Shown here in pieces: positions 31,301 through 39,271 of a DNA stretch of 64,000 nucleotides (its first letter is position 1; each line of letters opens with the position of its first letter). The stretch spans positions 103,006,115-103,070,114 of the forward strand of contig OY759214.1 in the NCBI GenBank assembly GCA_963662175.1, in the 5' to 3' direction. Below the pieces are notes generated by a model, which saw only the letters and a list, made by a program, of their open reading frames with translations, did no database searches and was not told the DNA's origin. The position numbers and the translations under genes are program-made. This DNA comes from Aradus depressus (lineage: Eukaryota; Arthropoda; Insecta; Hemiptera; Aradidae).

Positions 31301-32053
31301 CGGGTCCATTGACCATTGGCTGTCCCTTACCATTAGGGTTTTGTATAGGTCCCAATCCGCCTGTTCCACGACCCATCGTCTTCTCCTTCCAGTCAACTCT
31401 ACTTCGCTCTTTATCAGTGTTAATGCAGGGAAGTGGTCACTGTTATATTGATCGGGCAGTGGGATCCATTGTGCATCCGTAGCCAGGGATCTGGAGCATG
31501 CACTTAGGTCTATTGCTGAGAAGGTTCCGTAAGCAGGACTAAGGTAAGTTGGCTCTCCGCTGTTCAAGACAAGTAATTTTTTGGAGTCAAAGACTCTCTC
31601 AAGCAGTGTCCCTCTGGGGGAGTTCGTCATCGATCCCCAGAGAGTGTTGTGGCTATTAAAGTCACCCACTAAAAGTACGGGTCTTGGTAGCTGATCTATA
31701 AGGTTAGTAAGTTCGTTCTCCGAAGGGTTTTCAGATGGTGAAATGTAAATATTGCATAAGGTGAAGGGATGATCAGTATGGAGTCTGGTTGCTACAGCTT
31801 GGAGTTCAGTATTGAGTGTTAACATTTCAGCTGCTATTGTATTTAATATGAGGTTCAGGACGCCGCCGTGACCCTCGACGGGTCCGTCACAGCGGTGAAC
31901 GTCAAAATTTGGGATATTGACAGGATGGGTGTCTGTGAGGCGCGTCTCTTGCAGACAGAAGCAGGCAGGACTCTCTTCCTGGATGAGCAACTGTACCTCG
32001 GGATGGTGGGTTCTGTATCCGTTGCAATTCCACTGTATTACTTTAAGTGCCAT
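28388..32053 (-). CDS. NL-B ORF2: endonuclease, RT, RNase H (intact, 1221 aa)
   Basis: Complete open frame. Residues 1-215 are an APE-type endonuclease (QWNCNG, QETRL, GDFNSHNTLWGS, NSDHFP). Residues about 440-740 are the RT (PGPDNIVYKMV, CGFRKRRSTVDNL, PQGSVLS, catalytic YADD at about 662). An RNase H follows at about 953-1075 (YTDGSKT, FTAELTAIYHAL, CTDSLSS, GNERADRAA). A C-terminal CCHC finger (CPTCNVQITVRHIFEDC) is near residue 1157. Presence of RNase H places it in the I-type group rather than in typical jockey or R1 clades. All catalytic motifs are present, so the protein may be active. Start chosen at the QWNCNG-containing N terminus. Confidence 0.93.
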   Translation of the reverse strand: MALKVIQWNCNGYRTHHPEVQLLIQEESPACFCLQETRLTDTHPVNIPNFDVHRCDGPVEGHGGVLNLILNTIAAEMLTLNTELQAVATRLHTDHPFTLCNIYISPSENPSENELTNLIDQLPRPVLLVGDFNSHNTLWGSMTNSPRGTLLERVFDSKKLLVLNSGEPTYLSPAYGTFSAIDLSACSRSLATDAQWIPLPDQYNSDHFPALTLIKSEVELTGRRRRWVVEQADWDLYKTLMVRDSQWSMDPEENCASLENIILSAAREAIPRTSDQYKRKPLPWFNNECKTSIRNRRRALRKFKENMTGTNLIEYKKLKSISRKVIKESKMSCWRDYISGINSSTPSEQVWKKIRAISGKKVTPQIILEINRKLCSNQKQVANRLAETFSLSELIPDPSFVEYKHKEEKKDIIFTSVDNNEDYNIPFSTWELETALRKLKGKSPGPDNIVYKMVKNLPTEILQALLQLYNQIWATGIFPRRWKESYIIPILKPGKDKRDPSSYRPISLSCCLCKIMERMVNRRLSWKLENEKLLSNLQCGFRKRRSTVDNLVKIEAVLQDAFINKQEAVGIFFDITKAFDTTWRYDILKTLSAWGFRGSLPIFIKGFLTRRSFRVLLGNTLSSSKTQNQGVPQGSVLSTTLFMIAINKIDQCLTKNVQGFLYADDFAIICRGHNMKNVQSNLQNTVNKIQRWSQETGLRVSLDKTCCVHFHRKRNVLSNPVITFESTPIRYVNQVRFLGVILDSKLNWTAHIKYLKEKCSNSMKILYLLSSLDWGSDRATLIKIYKAIICSKMDYCCFVYGSARKSYLEILDAIHHKGIRVATGAFRTSPIASICTESSICPLIFRRHLLGSRYMAKVYSDPEHLCYKYIFKAKYQGLYNTAKNPTLPLRIRLKSVITQLEEVPRITEHQVTPCWIFPRPNCCTELLKVSAARGAGVYLPQLYALLEQTEGARVLYTDGSKTNDSTSCAYIDGNEVRKFKLHPLSSIFTAELTAIYHALYHSLVAPEKHIAICTDSLSSMLAIDNMYSDHPLVYKIQNCVYQLKEMGKEVTFVWVPGHSGIPGNERADRAAEEAHSLLEVVPTRLSAREYAKPLATNIYDSWQSMWSEIQDNKLKMIKRSVTNWKSCYRKNRREEVCIARLRIGHSRLTHGYLINREDPPICPTCNVQITVRHIFEDCLRYRGLLEIHGVPGNVSEALGDDKNTINKVINFIKEAELTSKI

Positions 32054-32565
32054 TGGGATGAATAGGGGAGGTGAGGAGTTTCGCGCCGACGAAGAGCTGC
32101 TGGTGAAAAGTATTCATTGGGATTTATTAGTAACTTCGCTTCCGCTAATTGTTGCCAGATACCATTACAATTCCACTGCAGGAGATTTGTTATGTGATTC
32201 ATACTTTAAAGATAGAAGAATATATGGAAGATGTAAGAAAAACTTTGGCTAAATAAATGGTTACAGTAAAAAGGCCAATAAGGTGAGTATGATAATGGGA
32301 TGGGTAAAGATTAATAATAATATAAGTACATAATGTAATCACGAATTCACCTTCATTGCTAACAATCATGAGAGGTTCCAAGGATATGTAATAATGGTTA
32401 GATATCTTATTTAATAAAATACAACTCAATGGTAATAGGGACGGGGTGTAGAGGATAATAATTCTATTGAGGATAAGCAGGAGGGACTTAGTAATATTAG
32501 TATTCCTATATATATTAGTATTCCTATATATTAGTATTCCTGTCATAGTAATAATAGTATTCTTA
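32054..32565 (-). other. spacer between ORF1 and ORF2 with the chimera junction
   Basis: 512 bp. On the minus strand, after the ORF1 stop comes a short ORF starting MNHITNLLQWNCNGI, which looks like the NL-A ORF2 start. It runs about 60 codons, to 32031. From ~32130 downward the sequence matches the leader of NL-B copy 1 (12497-12570). Confidence 0.8.
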
Positions 32566-33852
32566 TTATGTGCCACTGCCACTATCAATAGCAGTGTTGG
32601 CATTTCTCTCTTTTTTGTATTTCTTTTTCTTATTTATGTCTTTAAGATAGATTGTTACTGGTTTAACCTTGGGAGGCTCTGCTGAGACCTCCATAAGGGA
32701 AGTATCTGATGTGTCCCCGTCAGAGAGAACACTGGATTGGGGACGAGAGGGAAGGGGAGGGGGGGAGGTTGAGGGGAGGGGTAATGGGATGGGAAGGGAG
32801 GGGGTGGTGGTGGGGGGAGAGCCAGCACTTGATCTAGGTGGGAGGGATTTGGGGGTTTTTGTTTTATCAATGTTATCTGTTAGTATGTTTTCAGTCTGAA
32901 CAGCCATGTCAGCGACTCGAGGCTTCTGCCAAGTTCGCTCTGATCCAAATTTAAATAAAGATTCTTTACTTTCTGTTTCATTTCCTACCTTCTGAGCATA
33001 GGACTTACTAAAGGTTGGAGCCTGTCTTTCTTTATATAATTTTTTAGCGTTCCCATAGGGTATCTTTTCTGTTACTTGTATCTCTTTGATGGCAATCTCT
33101 TGGAGATATCTGGGACATTCTCTGGACCAACACGAATGTTTACCACCGCAGTTGGCACAAAACAAATCTCTAGTGCAGGGTGCTCCTTCGTGTAAAGGTA
33201 GGCTACACTTATCACAAATAGGGTTTTTTTTACAGTTAAATTTAATATGACCGTATTGAAAACATGAAAAACATCTCATCGGGGATGGTATGAATTTCCT
33301 GACCTTCACAGAGTAGAAACCTACTTTCAGTATTTCTGGAACTACTGGGATAGAGAAAGTGATAATGAAACTGTTTGTGTTGGTAGGTACACCAGTCTTT
33401 TTTGAAATTATTCTTTTTACACTAGTGACTAATTGTGCTTCCAATTCTTTATGAATTTCTTCATCAGAAAAGTCTGCTAAATCAAAACATGTAATAATCC
33501 CTTTTGAACTATTTAAAGTACGATGGGGTTCTACTTTAATTTGGACCTGATCATAGAAGGAAGTCATTTGTAATAACTTTCTGGATTGACTAGTATTTTT
33601 TGTCTCTACAAGTAGTGTCCCGTTTCTCAACTTCTTTATATGTTTCACTTCACCCACAGCTCCTATTATAGCTTTATTAATGAGAAAAGGTGAGACTTTG
33701 AGGAGGTCGCCTTCTCCATCTCTAGAAATTACTAGAAAATTTGGGACAGGTTCCACATGTGAACCTTTTGCTTGGGGGTCTATTTCTTTTAGTAAGCTGT
33801 CTAGGCATCTTTTTCTTCTTTTCATTTTAACGATATCCGGGGGAAGATTCAT
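32566..33852 (-). CDS. NL-A ORF1: Gag-like RNA-binding protein (intact, 428 aa)
   Basis: Open frame with a basic N terminus, a central domain, and three zinc knuckles at about residues 193-250 (CFSCFQYGHIKFNC, CDKCSLPLHEGAPC, CANCGGKHSCWSREC). A proline/serine-rich region (PPTTTPSLPIPLPLPSTS) and a lysine-rich C-terminal end follow. Three knuckles are typical of I-, jockey- and R1-type ORF1 proteins, which coat the element RNA. Residues 1-345 are almost identical to the NL-A copy at 53312, which points to recent spread of NL-A. Confidence 0.9.
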   Translation of the reverse strand: MNLPPDIVKMKRRKRCLDSLLKEIDPQAKGSHVEPVPNFLVISRDGEGDLLKVSPFLINKAIIGAVGEVKHIKKLRNGTLLVETKNTSQSRKLLQMTSFYDQVQIKVEPHRTLNSSKGIITCFDLADFSDEEIHKELEAQLVTSVKRIISKKTGVPTNTNSFIITFSIPVVPEILKVGFYSVKVRKFIPSPMRCFSCFQYGHIKFNCKKNPICDKCSLPLHEGAPCTRDLFCANCGGKHSCWSRECPRYLQEIAIKEIQVTEKIPYGNAKKLYKERQAPTFSKSYAQKVGNETESKESLFKFGSERTWQKPRVADMAVQTENILTDNIDKTKTPKSLPPRSSAGSPPTTTPSLPIPLPLPSTSPPPLPSRPQSSVLSDGDTSDTSLMEVSAEPPKVKPVTIYLKDINKKKKYKKERNANTAIDSGSGT

Positions 33853-34103
33853 TATTGTTCAAAAACCAGCTGTGTAGAGTTAATACACGTAGGAGAAAAA
33901 TACGTAGTGTACACAGCGAAAAAAGAGAAAAACAAATACAACCAAAGAAAAGAAAAAGAAAAAGAAAAAAGAAAAACAATAACAAAACAAATAAATAAGT
34001 ATATATAGAAAGAAATTAAAGGTTACTCCCTGGTCTATCGGTAATTCCAATTTTCAGAGAGCTCACAACACAACCTATCTCGACGAGATCTCAACACACA
34101 CTC

Positions 34104-34115
34104 GGTCTGAGTAGA
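34104..34115. repeat. target-site duplication of the NL-A/NL-B chimera (right)
   Basis: Second copy of GGTCTGAGTAGA. Confidence 0.9.
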
Positions 34116-34317
34116 GATGTGTAGAGAAGAATGCTGCAAGTGTACTTGAGTGGCGATCTTCTGTTGATGAGGGGGTATAGTTGCGATAGTCTGGTATATG
34201 CTTGCGTGAGTTTGTTGTTTATGTGGTGATTCCATGTTAATTTTGTGTCCAAGTGAATTCCAAGATATTTAATTGTTTCGTGGTTAGGAATGTAGTCTAT
34301 GACAACGTTGTTCATGT
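34116..34317 (-). pseudogene. NL-E ORF2 segment between two insertions
   Basis: Encodes HETIKYLGIHLDTKLTWNHH and CSILLYTSLLRP, the post-RT region of a jockey-type ORF2. It links the RT part at 35120 to the C-terminal part at 28022 once both insertions are accounted for. Confidence 0.82.
34304..34317. repeat. target-site duplication of NL-D (left)
   Basis: AACGTTGTTCATGT, 14 bp, repeated at 35120-35133. Confidence 0.88.
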
Positions 34318-35119
34318 TTTTTTTTTTTTTTTTTTTTTTTTGTTTTTTTTGTGTGGAGGGAGGTGAAAAACCTTTGATAGGCGAACATATGACAAGATGA
34401 CAGTAGTCACTGGACAGTGTGAGAGTCTCCCTCATTGGGACTACTCACTAAAAAACACCTCCCTGTATCCTCTCCTGCCTCATTATCCCCGTGGAACCGC
34501 CATCACGCATTACTTCACGGGGGAGGCTCTAGCTGACGCTCTCCCTCAAAGACAACTAAGCATTACTCAATTCCACGCTTCTCCATCTCTCGGAGCTTCC
34601 TGAGGACTTCCGCAGCATACCCGCCGACCGCAGTCCACTTCTCCTGCGACTCCAGCATGCAGCTCACTAGGGTCTCCGGCGTGAGCGGCTCACCTAGAAC
34701 TCTTTCGAGCTCATGACGCTCCTCGCTGAAGCGAGCACACTGGAAGAATATGTGCTTAACATCTTCCTTTGCTCCGCAGCAGTGTGGACAGTCCGGGTCT
34801 TCTACTCGTTTAAATCTGAACAGGTATGCCCGGAAACACCCGTGCCCAGACAGAAGTTGGGTCAGGTAGTACCCTACTTCACCGTGGGGCCGGTTTACCC
34901 ACTTCTCAATATTCAATATTAATCGGCGGGTCCACCTGCCATTCGGTGAATTTTTCCACCTTGTTTGCCACTGTTGCAGGCTGGTCTTCCTTTCTTCCTC
35001 TCGGATCTGTATTTTTTCTGCTTGATCGGTCGTGCGTCGCAGATAAAGCCTCTGGCGCTCTTCCGCAGTGATGTCTATCGGGGGCATTCCAGCTATGACG
35101 CACACAGCATCACCGGACA
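34318..35119 (-). mobile_element. NL-D, 5'-truncated R1-type insertion
   Basis: An 802-bp minus-strand insertion with a T-rich tail at 34318-34350 on the plus strand, framed by a 14-bp target-site duplication. It retains only the 3' end of ORF2 and the 3' UTR. Severe 5' truncation of this kind is typical of target-primed reverse transcription that stops early. Confidence 0.88.
34563..35119 (-). pseudogene. NL-D ORF2 C-terminal fragment
   Basis: About 185 codons that end at 34563. Recognisable are LLSGHGCFRAYLFRFKR and the finger CPHCCGAKEDVKHIFFQC, parallel to the C-terminal end of NL-C ORF2. The RT is absent. The frame itself is uninterrupted, so the truncated insertion is fairly young. Confidence 0.85.
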
Positions 35120-35133
35120 AACGTTGTTCATGT
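35120..35133. repeat. target-site duplication of NL-D (right)
   Basis: Second copy of AACGTTGTTCATGT. Confidence 0.88.
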
Positions 35134-36370
35134 GTAGTTTTGTCAATGTGGTAGTGTCTATTCTTCGAAGAGAGAAAATGTTGGCCCCCGTTTTGGCAGC
35201 ATTAAGCCTAAGTTTCCACCTGTTGAACCAATACGCCAAGACTTCCACACATGGTTGAAGGATATCCACGGCTGAAGACAGTTCTCGGTGTTGTGATATT
35301 AGCAAGGTGTCATCAGCGTAGGTAGCCAACAGCTCTGTGGGCGCATTAGGCATATCATGGCAGTAGAGGTTAAACAGAATGGGGCTAAGGATAGCACCCT
35401 GGGGAACACCCGCTTGAATCAGCTTCTTCTCACTGAAACTGGAGTTTATTTGGATCTGAAAAGTTCTGCACTTGAGGAAGTCCGAAACTATTTCATAGAT
35501 GTACGAAGGAACTCCAGTCCTCCTGAGCTTATACCGCAGTCCGTCGTGCCACACGCTGTCGAAGGCTGCAGCTATATCGAGAATAATAATTTCCCGGTTT
35601 GGGTATTAGTATGACCACAGCATTTTTCCACTGATGTGGAAAGTACCCATACCGGAGGCAGCTATTAAGGACACTAGTGAGATAAGCAACAGCTTTGGTC
35701 GACAGATTCCTCAAAACGATATTGGGTATAAGGTCATCTCCCGGTGCCTTTCGTAGAGGCAGTTTGGTAATGTGGTCAGTAAGTTCAGCGGGAGTTGTGA
35801 ATTTCATTGGGAGTTCTACTGAGAAGATGGGTTGTGAAACGCGATGAGTGATGTCTTGTGAGTCTCTGGTAGTGTTGTCAGGTGATTTGAAGAGGTTTTC
35901 CAGATGGGAGGCGAATGCTGTGCATTTTTCGTCGTCAGTCAGTGCTGTTTGTCCGGAGTATGTTAGTGAGGATATGGAATGTGTTTGTTTTAAAATACGT
36001 CTCGTCTGTTTGTACAGGTTGGGATCACCTGGAGTCATATCTCCCAGATATTTGCGGTAATTGTCAATCCGGAGAGAGTCCAATTCCCATTTTACTTGTC
36101 GAGTTAGTCTGTTAAAATGCCGTTTAACTTCTGGATCACGGGTTCGCTGCCATAAATGTAGTATATGGTTTTTTTCTTGAATGAGGTTAGAATGTATGAA
36201 GGTGTTGTGTAGGATGTACGTTGTCTAGGGTCCTTGTTTATTCTGTAGGTGGCTTTATCAACTGACGTATAAATGGCTGTGGTAAAGTGTGTTACTGATG
36301 TTTCTATGTCTTCTGTAGTTGTGTAATGAAGTGGTATGTTTAGCGAGTTGTCAAGTTCAAAGCGAAACGT
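35120..36370 (-). pseudogene. NL-E ORF2, reverse transcriptase part
   Basis: Several frames cover the RT: LRKAPGDDLIPNIVLRNLST, VWHDGLRYKLRRTGVPSY, QAGVPQGAILSPILFNLYC, catalytic TYADDTLLISQH, then FNRWKLRLNAAKTG. Frame changes occur near 35550 and 36190, and an in-frame TAG lies at 36374-36376 at the boundary with the endonuclease. No RNase H follows, as in the jockey clade. Confidence 0.87.
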
Positions 36371-36373
36371 GTC

Positions 36374-37099
36374 CTAGTTAATTTTGCCAGTAAGAAGTTT
36401 AGGAGGGGGAGAAGTCGTCTGTATGTCGTCTTGGAATGTGACGATAACGGGGACATGATCGGAGTCAAGTTCTGGAATTGGAGTCTGAAAAATTGTGTAG
36501 TTCAGATTATGGAGGATGGCGATGTCTAAAATGTCAGGTGAGTAGCGTTGTTGTGTGGGATAGAATGTGGATTGGTCCGGGGCAGACACCAGGAGACCGA
36601 GCCTATTGCCAATGTCGAGGAGCCGTCGACCACCGCTGTTATTCACCCTGCATCCCCAGTACTGGTGCTTGCAATTGAGGTCACCGAGCATGATGGTATG
36701 AACTCCAGTAAAGGCGTTTTCCAAATCGGACTGGGCCAGCTGATGCTGAGGAAGTTTATATGCCGCCAGAATGTTAAATCTGAAATGGGAAACAGTGATT
36801 ATACATATCCCAGCTATCTCTAAATTAAGCATACCTCCCAGGTCGAGCTCATGATGCTTGAGACTTCGTTTCACGCAGATTGCCACCCCACCGCTTCGAG
36901 TGTTCTTACCTTTCCGATAGATTTTGTACCCTGGAAGTCTGAAGCCTTCTTCCGGATCTAGGTGTGTTTCCGATATGCAGGCAATGTCGATGTCGTGGCG
37001 ACGGAGGAAGTCGAGAACAGCAAGACGCTGCCGCTTTATTCCGTCTGCATTCCAGTTAACGATAGTAATTTTAACTGGAAACAAATTAGGGGAATACAT
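36374..37099 (-). pseudogene. NL-E ORF2, endonuclease part
   Basis: From the ATG at 37099, 241 codons of an APE-type endonuclease: ITIVNWNADGIK, CISETHLDPEEG, MLGDLNCKHQYWG, PDILDIAIL, DSDHVPVIVTF. The frame is open up to the TAG at 36374-36376. The start overlaps the ORF1 stop by 14 bp, exactly as in NL-F. It would nick target DNA. Confidence 0.88.
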
Positions 37100-37615
37100 T
37101 GTTGGCCGAAAATAATTTTTCTATTAACGAAGATAAAAAGTTTCGAATTTTGGGAATTAATGGGTTGATAATTTTGACAAATATTTGGTTGAGAACACTG
37201 TGCAATGAGAACGGTTCTTCAGAGGTTTCAGTAGAGTTTCGGTTGGCAGTGGGTGGGTGAAAGAGTTTGTTCCAAGCCGATGGACGATTCGCAGGATGTT
37301 GAGGAGTTGAAGAGTTGGGATGGTTCACAGGTTGTTCTGGTAGAGGGGGGAAATGGGATGTCGATGATAGGTTTCTAGGTTTACTTGAAGGCGGAATGTT
37401 CTTAATTATTGGAACACCATGTATATTCCGCTTCTGGTTGCTCAGGATTTCTTTGTGAACAGGACAGCCTCGATAACTGGCAGGATGGTCACCTTGGCAG
37501 TTTGCGCAACGAGCTTTGGGGACGGTTGCATTTTGGCCATCTTGTAAGCGCAGCGGACAATCTTCATATTGATGATTTTCCCCGCAACGCACACACTTAG
37601 GATCCAAATGACAAA
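37086..37615 (-). pseudogene. NL-E ORF1, C-terminal part with zinc knuckles
   Basis: The NL-E sequence starts within a knuckle (FCHLDPKCVRCGENHQYEDC) and continues with CANCQGDHPASYRGC and a proline-rich tail, stop at 37086. The N-terminal half of ORF1 is missing. At ~37615 it is joined to a gypsy gag fragment in the same frame, so a continuous ORF reads across two unrelated elements by chance. Confidence 0.8.
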
Positions 37616-38240
37616 AATTTATGTCCGCTTCTCGTAATATTCCTTCTTGCATGTCCTCTGCTTGTAAGTGAAGTACAAGTTGATCACGAATTAGGTTTTC
37701 CTCTTGATCACCAAATTCACGTTAATGTCTTCATTTGGGTGACATAATTTTCCAAAGATTGTCCCTCAAGCCTTATGCACATAAAAAATGTGTGCCTTTC
37801 ATAAACGATATTTTTTCTGATCTTGCAATAAGCTTCAAATTTCTTAACAATGTCGTCAAAATTATTTTTGTCCTCTGTTGTGGAAAATATAAACGTATTA
37901 TATAATTCTTCGCCTTCATCATCTATTAAATTTAAAAGAATAGCCGCTTTTACTTTCGAGCTGTTGGAAGATTTTTCCACAGCTATTAGATAATTGGTCA
38001 ATTTAGTGTACCATTTTGACCAATTTTACTCCAAATTTCCGGAAAAACTTAATTCACGAAGTGGTTTAAAATCACCCATGTTAAACTTTCTAACACGTTT
38101 CATAACATAAAAAGTACCAGTACGTAACTATTATTTTAACAATACCACTTTATTGTTCAGGGTTGTTTGCTATCCCACTTCTGACACCATGTTTTATACC
38201 AATTACTAACCGAGTCTTGTTATTTAAAAGAAACAGGGAT
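37616..38240 (-). pseudogene. gypsy gag fragment with primer-site-like motif
   Basis: From an ATG at 38079 the minus strand encodes gypsy-type capsid: LKWYTKL-like start, LTNYLIAVEKSSNSSKVKAA, LLNLIDDEGEELYNTF, FEAYCKIRKNIVYERHTF, then NLIRDQLVLHLQ. A stop near residue 18 and a frame change at 37720 break it. TGGTGTCAGAAGTGGGAT at 38172-38189 is a common post-LTR motif of insect gypsy elements. The rest of the element is gone. Confidence 0.75.
38172..38189 (-). other. primer-site-like motif of the gypsy gag fragment
   Basis: TGGTGTCAGAAGTGGGAT on the minus strand, about 95 bp before the gag ATG. It resembles the equivalent motif of LTR-3. Confidence 0.6.
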
Positions 38241-38265
38241 AAACACAATAAATATTACCTGATAC

Positions 38266-38775
38266 CTTGCTCTCCTTTCCAGTGTTGGGCCTTCACAATG
38301 CTTCAGATCAGCTGTTAAAGAGCTTGCTCTCCTTTCCTGTGTTGGCCCCCACAATACTTCAGATCAGCTGTTAAAGAGCTTGCACTCCTTTCCTGTGTTG
38401 AGCCCTCACAACCCCTCAGATCAGCTGTTAAAGAGCTTGCTCTCCTTTCCTGTGTTGGGCCCCCAGAACCCTTCAGATCAGCTGTTAAAAACCTTGCTCT
38501 TCTTTCCTGTGTTGGGCCCTCACAACCCCTCAGATCAGCTGTTAAAGAGCTTGCCCTCCTTTCCTGTGTTGGGCCCTCACAATGCTTCAGATCAGCTGTT
38601 AAAGAGCTTGCTCTCCTTTCCTGTGTTGGCCCCCACAACCCCTCAGATCAGCTGTTAAAGAGCTTGCTCTCCTTTCCTGTGTTGGGCCCCCACAACCCTT
38701 GAGATCAGCTGTTAAAGAGCTTGCACTCCTTTTTTGAGTAAGACCCCCACAACCCTCCTGATCAGCTGTTTAGGC
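38266..38775. repeat. 57-bp tandem repeat, nine copies
   Basis: GATCAGCTGTTAAAGAGCTT recurs every 56-57 bp from about 38306 to 38703, with a weaker last copy at 38760. Each unit also contains ctcctttcctgtgttgg. Units differ by a few bases. The 107-residue ORF readable on the minus strand is a by-product of a unit length divisible by three. Confidence 0.92.
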
Positions 38776-39269
38776 GTCATCTTGGAACATATACTTATAT
38801 TTCATTGTTTGTTTAGTTACATGCTTTCCACAGTGACCCTCCTGTGCTATACATGAGATTGATCATGAATGACGCCAGAACATTGGGCCCGACGGACGCC
38901 TACAAGAACACCAATCTTAAAGAAGGTATTATACTAAGATTGTCACACATTGAAATAACAAATAAAAGTTTAAAGTTTGTAAGACTATACCTGGCGCAGC
39001 CGGTCTCAGATCTTCACAGATTGTTTACATGACTGTAGGTACATTAGGCCTCCATATAGAAGCCCTACAGTTCTCGGTAATGATCCAACGAGGGCTAGTT
39101 ATCACCATAACAATTTTTCCTCCACTTCGCTTTCGCTCTCCATAATGAACTAATTAGGTTGGGTTTTTGGAAATGAGTTGATTTCCCTTTTCGAATTTTT
39201 TCATTTTTTGATGAAAACTGAAACACACATGTTGTATCATTCCAAAAACCGTTTGTTCCAAAATAAACA
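38776..39269. other. unassigned sequence
   Basis: No gene or element recognised between the satellite and the pogo-like transposon. Confidence 0.5.
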
Positions 39270-39271
39270 TA

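Larger units (their letters stand above)
28023..34103 (-). mobile_element. chimeric non-LTR retrotransposon: NL-A 5' half, NL-B 3' half
   Basis: A 6.1-kb minus-strand insertion in NL-E with a single 12-bp target-site duplication around the whole unit. The 5' leader and ORF1 (34103 to ~32135) are NL-A, nearly identical to the NL-A copy at 53066. From about 32130 on, leader, ORF2 and 3' UTR are NL-B. The junction shows because the NL-A ORF2 start (QWNCNG at 32161-32178) is followed about 140 bp later by the NL-B ORF2 start (QWNCNG at 32018-32035). Both large ORFs are open. The 3' UTR has an A-rich stretch at 28195-28380 (T-rich on the plus strand) and ends without poly(A). Confidence 0.88.

Noticed and set aside
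38315..38638. 107-residue repeat protein on the minus strand
   Set aside because: The satellite unit of 57 bp is divisible by three, so every frame without a stop stays open. No sign of a real gene.
38266..38775. CRISPR-like array
   Set aside because: Repeats of 57 bp follow each other without unique spacers, in a eukaryotic setting. The same holds for 42703-43234.
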